This document shows positions 63,132 to 64,000 of a stretch of 64,000 nucleotides of DNA, piece by piece (the stretch's first letter is position 1; each line of letters opens with the position of its first letter). A program made the translations under genes and the position numbers. The notes under the pieces are model-generated. The model searched no databases. It was given only the letters and a program-made list of their open reading frames with translations, and had not been told where the DNA came from. The stretch is from Sitta carolinensis (taxonomy: Eukaryota > Chordata > Aves > Passeriformes > Sittidae). The DNA lies in the NCBI GenBank assembly GCA_032173965.1, contig JAVUNC010000004.1:57721501-57785500 (forward strand), given 5' to 3'.

Positions 63132-64000
63132 ATTCACCCCATAAATGGATTAAGCAGGTGTCTTATTTCTGACTGTGCTTGGGACCTCAGGCATTGGAAT
63201 ATTTGATCATTTTGAAGATGTCTCACCCTTAAGCCAATTGCAAGACATCAAAAAATTAATTTTCTTGCTAGATTAACACTAGTGATCATGGTGATCAGTC
63301 AGTCCATTCAATTTTTCTCTAAACATGGGATACTAAGCTACCATTTTGAATTTCCCAGCTTGTTCTGGTTTTTACATAAAGCTATATCTATGAGAAATAT
63401 TCTTTTAGGACGTAGTGCTTGTTATTAAGCATAGAATGCTGCTTAATCTTAAATCAAGGTATCACTGCTTTTCTAGCAGTAAACATGTTCACAAAGTAGT
63501 TAACATTTTGTGTAGGAAAGCAGAGAAATGTTCTTTCTTTGCTTGTCTTTCTGCATCCATGAAAGATCTACTTACTCCTTGAAACATAAGTATTTGCTAA
63601 TATCTTTTGAGTTAGTCCAGAGTACTCAGGTATTTTGGCCCATTTTACCTATGTAGTAAGTCATTTATTCTGTATGAGTCAGGGAGAATTATTTAGTTTT
63701 ATCCTCTCCCATCTTTGAGGTACAAAAACCTGAAAAAATGCACAAGCTACTTATATTACAGTATGTCTTCTACTCCTTTAGAATTAGTTTTCTAATGCTG
63801 AATTGAAAAGGGAGCTGGTGTACCATTTTGGTTTCAGGAAATTCAGTCTGTACATCTGGGGACTGAAATTCAGTCTTCTGACTGACACAATAATCTGCAC
63901 TTAATCCTACACCATTGCTCTGCCCCAGAAGAGTAATGAAAGAGGAAAAAATTCTGTTTATGCTAGTTTGGATTCTAGCATGTCATTCATTCTTTTGGTA
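63132..64000. other. unassigned non-coding DNA
   Basis: AT-rich DNA up to the window edge. No repeat family, RNA gene or coding frame recognised. Confidence 0.6.

Noticed and set aside
1..64000. CRISPR arrays, operons, phage or other prokaryotic systems.
   Set aside because: Base composition, CR1 and LTR content show vertebrate nuclear DNA. No regularly spaced direct repeats of CRISPR type exist.

Overview
This window looks like vertebrate nuclear DNA, most likely from a bird and probably a passerine. The evidence is several CR1 LINE fragments of avian type on both strands, plus one solo LTR of the avian class that starts TGTC, ends GACA and carries a CCAAACCACGACA-type end. The DNA is AT-rich with low CpG. 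No reading frame is longer than 153 codons, and none matches a cellular protein I recognise. I found no convincing exon, tRNA, rRNA or other structured RNA gene. The window is best read as a gene desert or part of a very large intron.

Layout. 1-7 kb: unassigned DNA, one very old CR1/L3-type 3' end (1485-1848, minus) and a small CpG-rich pocket (5738-5945). 7.3-7.8 kb: CR1 3' end (minus). 8-16 kb: unassigned DNA with a few GC-rich pockets. 15.9-16.6 kb: the best-preserved CR1, holding the C-terminus of ORF2 and the 3' UTR (plus), followed at once by an (AT)n array. 17.9 kb: a long poly(T). 19-19.8 kb: a CpG-enriched stretch. 21.3-21.5 kb: CR1 3' end (plus). 24.5-24.8 kb: a degenerate 35-bp minisatellite. 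27-31 kb: pyrimidine-rich DNA. 32.9 kb: a 67-bp alternating purine-pyrimidine array, followed by the solo LTR at 33.05-33.41 kb and T/G-rich DNA. 37.0-37.9 kb: two CR1 segments on the minus strand with the reverse transcriptase core missing between them. 40.2-40.65 kb: CR1 3' end (plus). 42-44.6 kb: another pyrimidine-rich block. 46.6 kb: a possible ancient amniote repeat. 47-62 kb: almost featureless. 62.3-63.1 kb: a CR1 whose 5' part is inverted relative to its 3' part, bounded on one side by a perfect 34-nt hairpin.

No genes here can be said to work together. All recognised coding sequence is decayed CR1 ORF2. The structurally most interesting places are the inverted CR1 with its junction hairpin (62.3-63.13 kb), the solo LTR with a candidate target-site duplication (33.05-33.41 kb), the minisatellite (24.5-24.8 kb) and the alternating purine-pyrimidine tract (32.88-32.95 kb). 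All family assignments come from remembered sequence patterns and were not checked against a repeat library.
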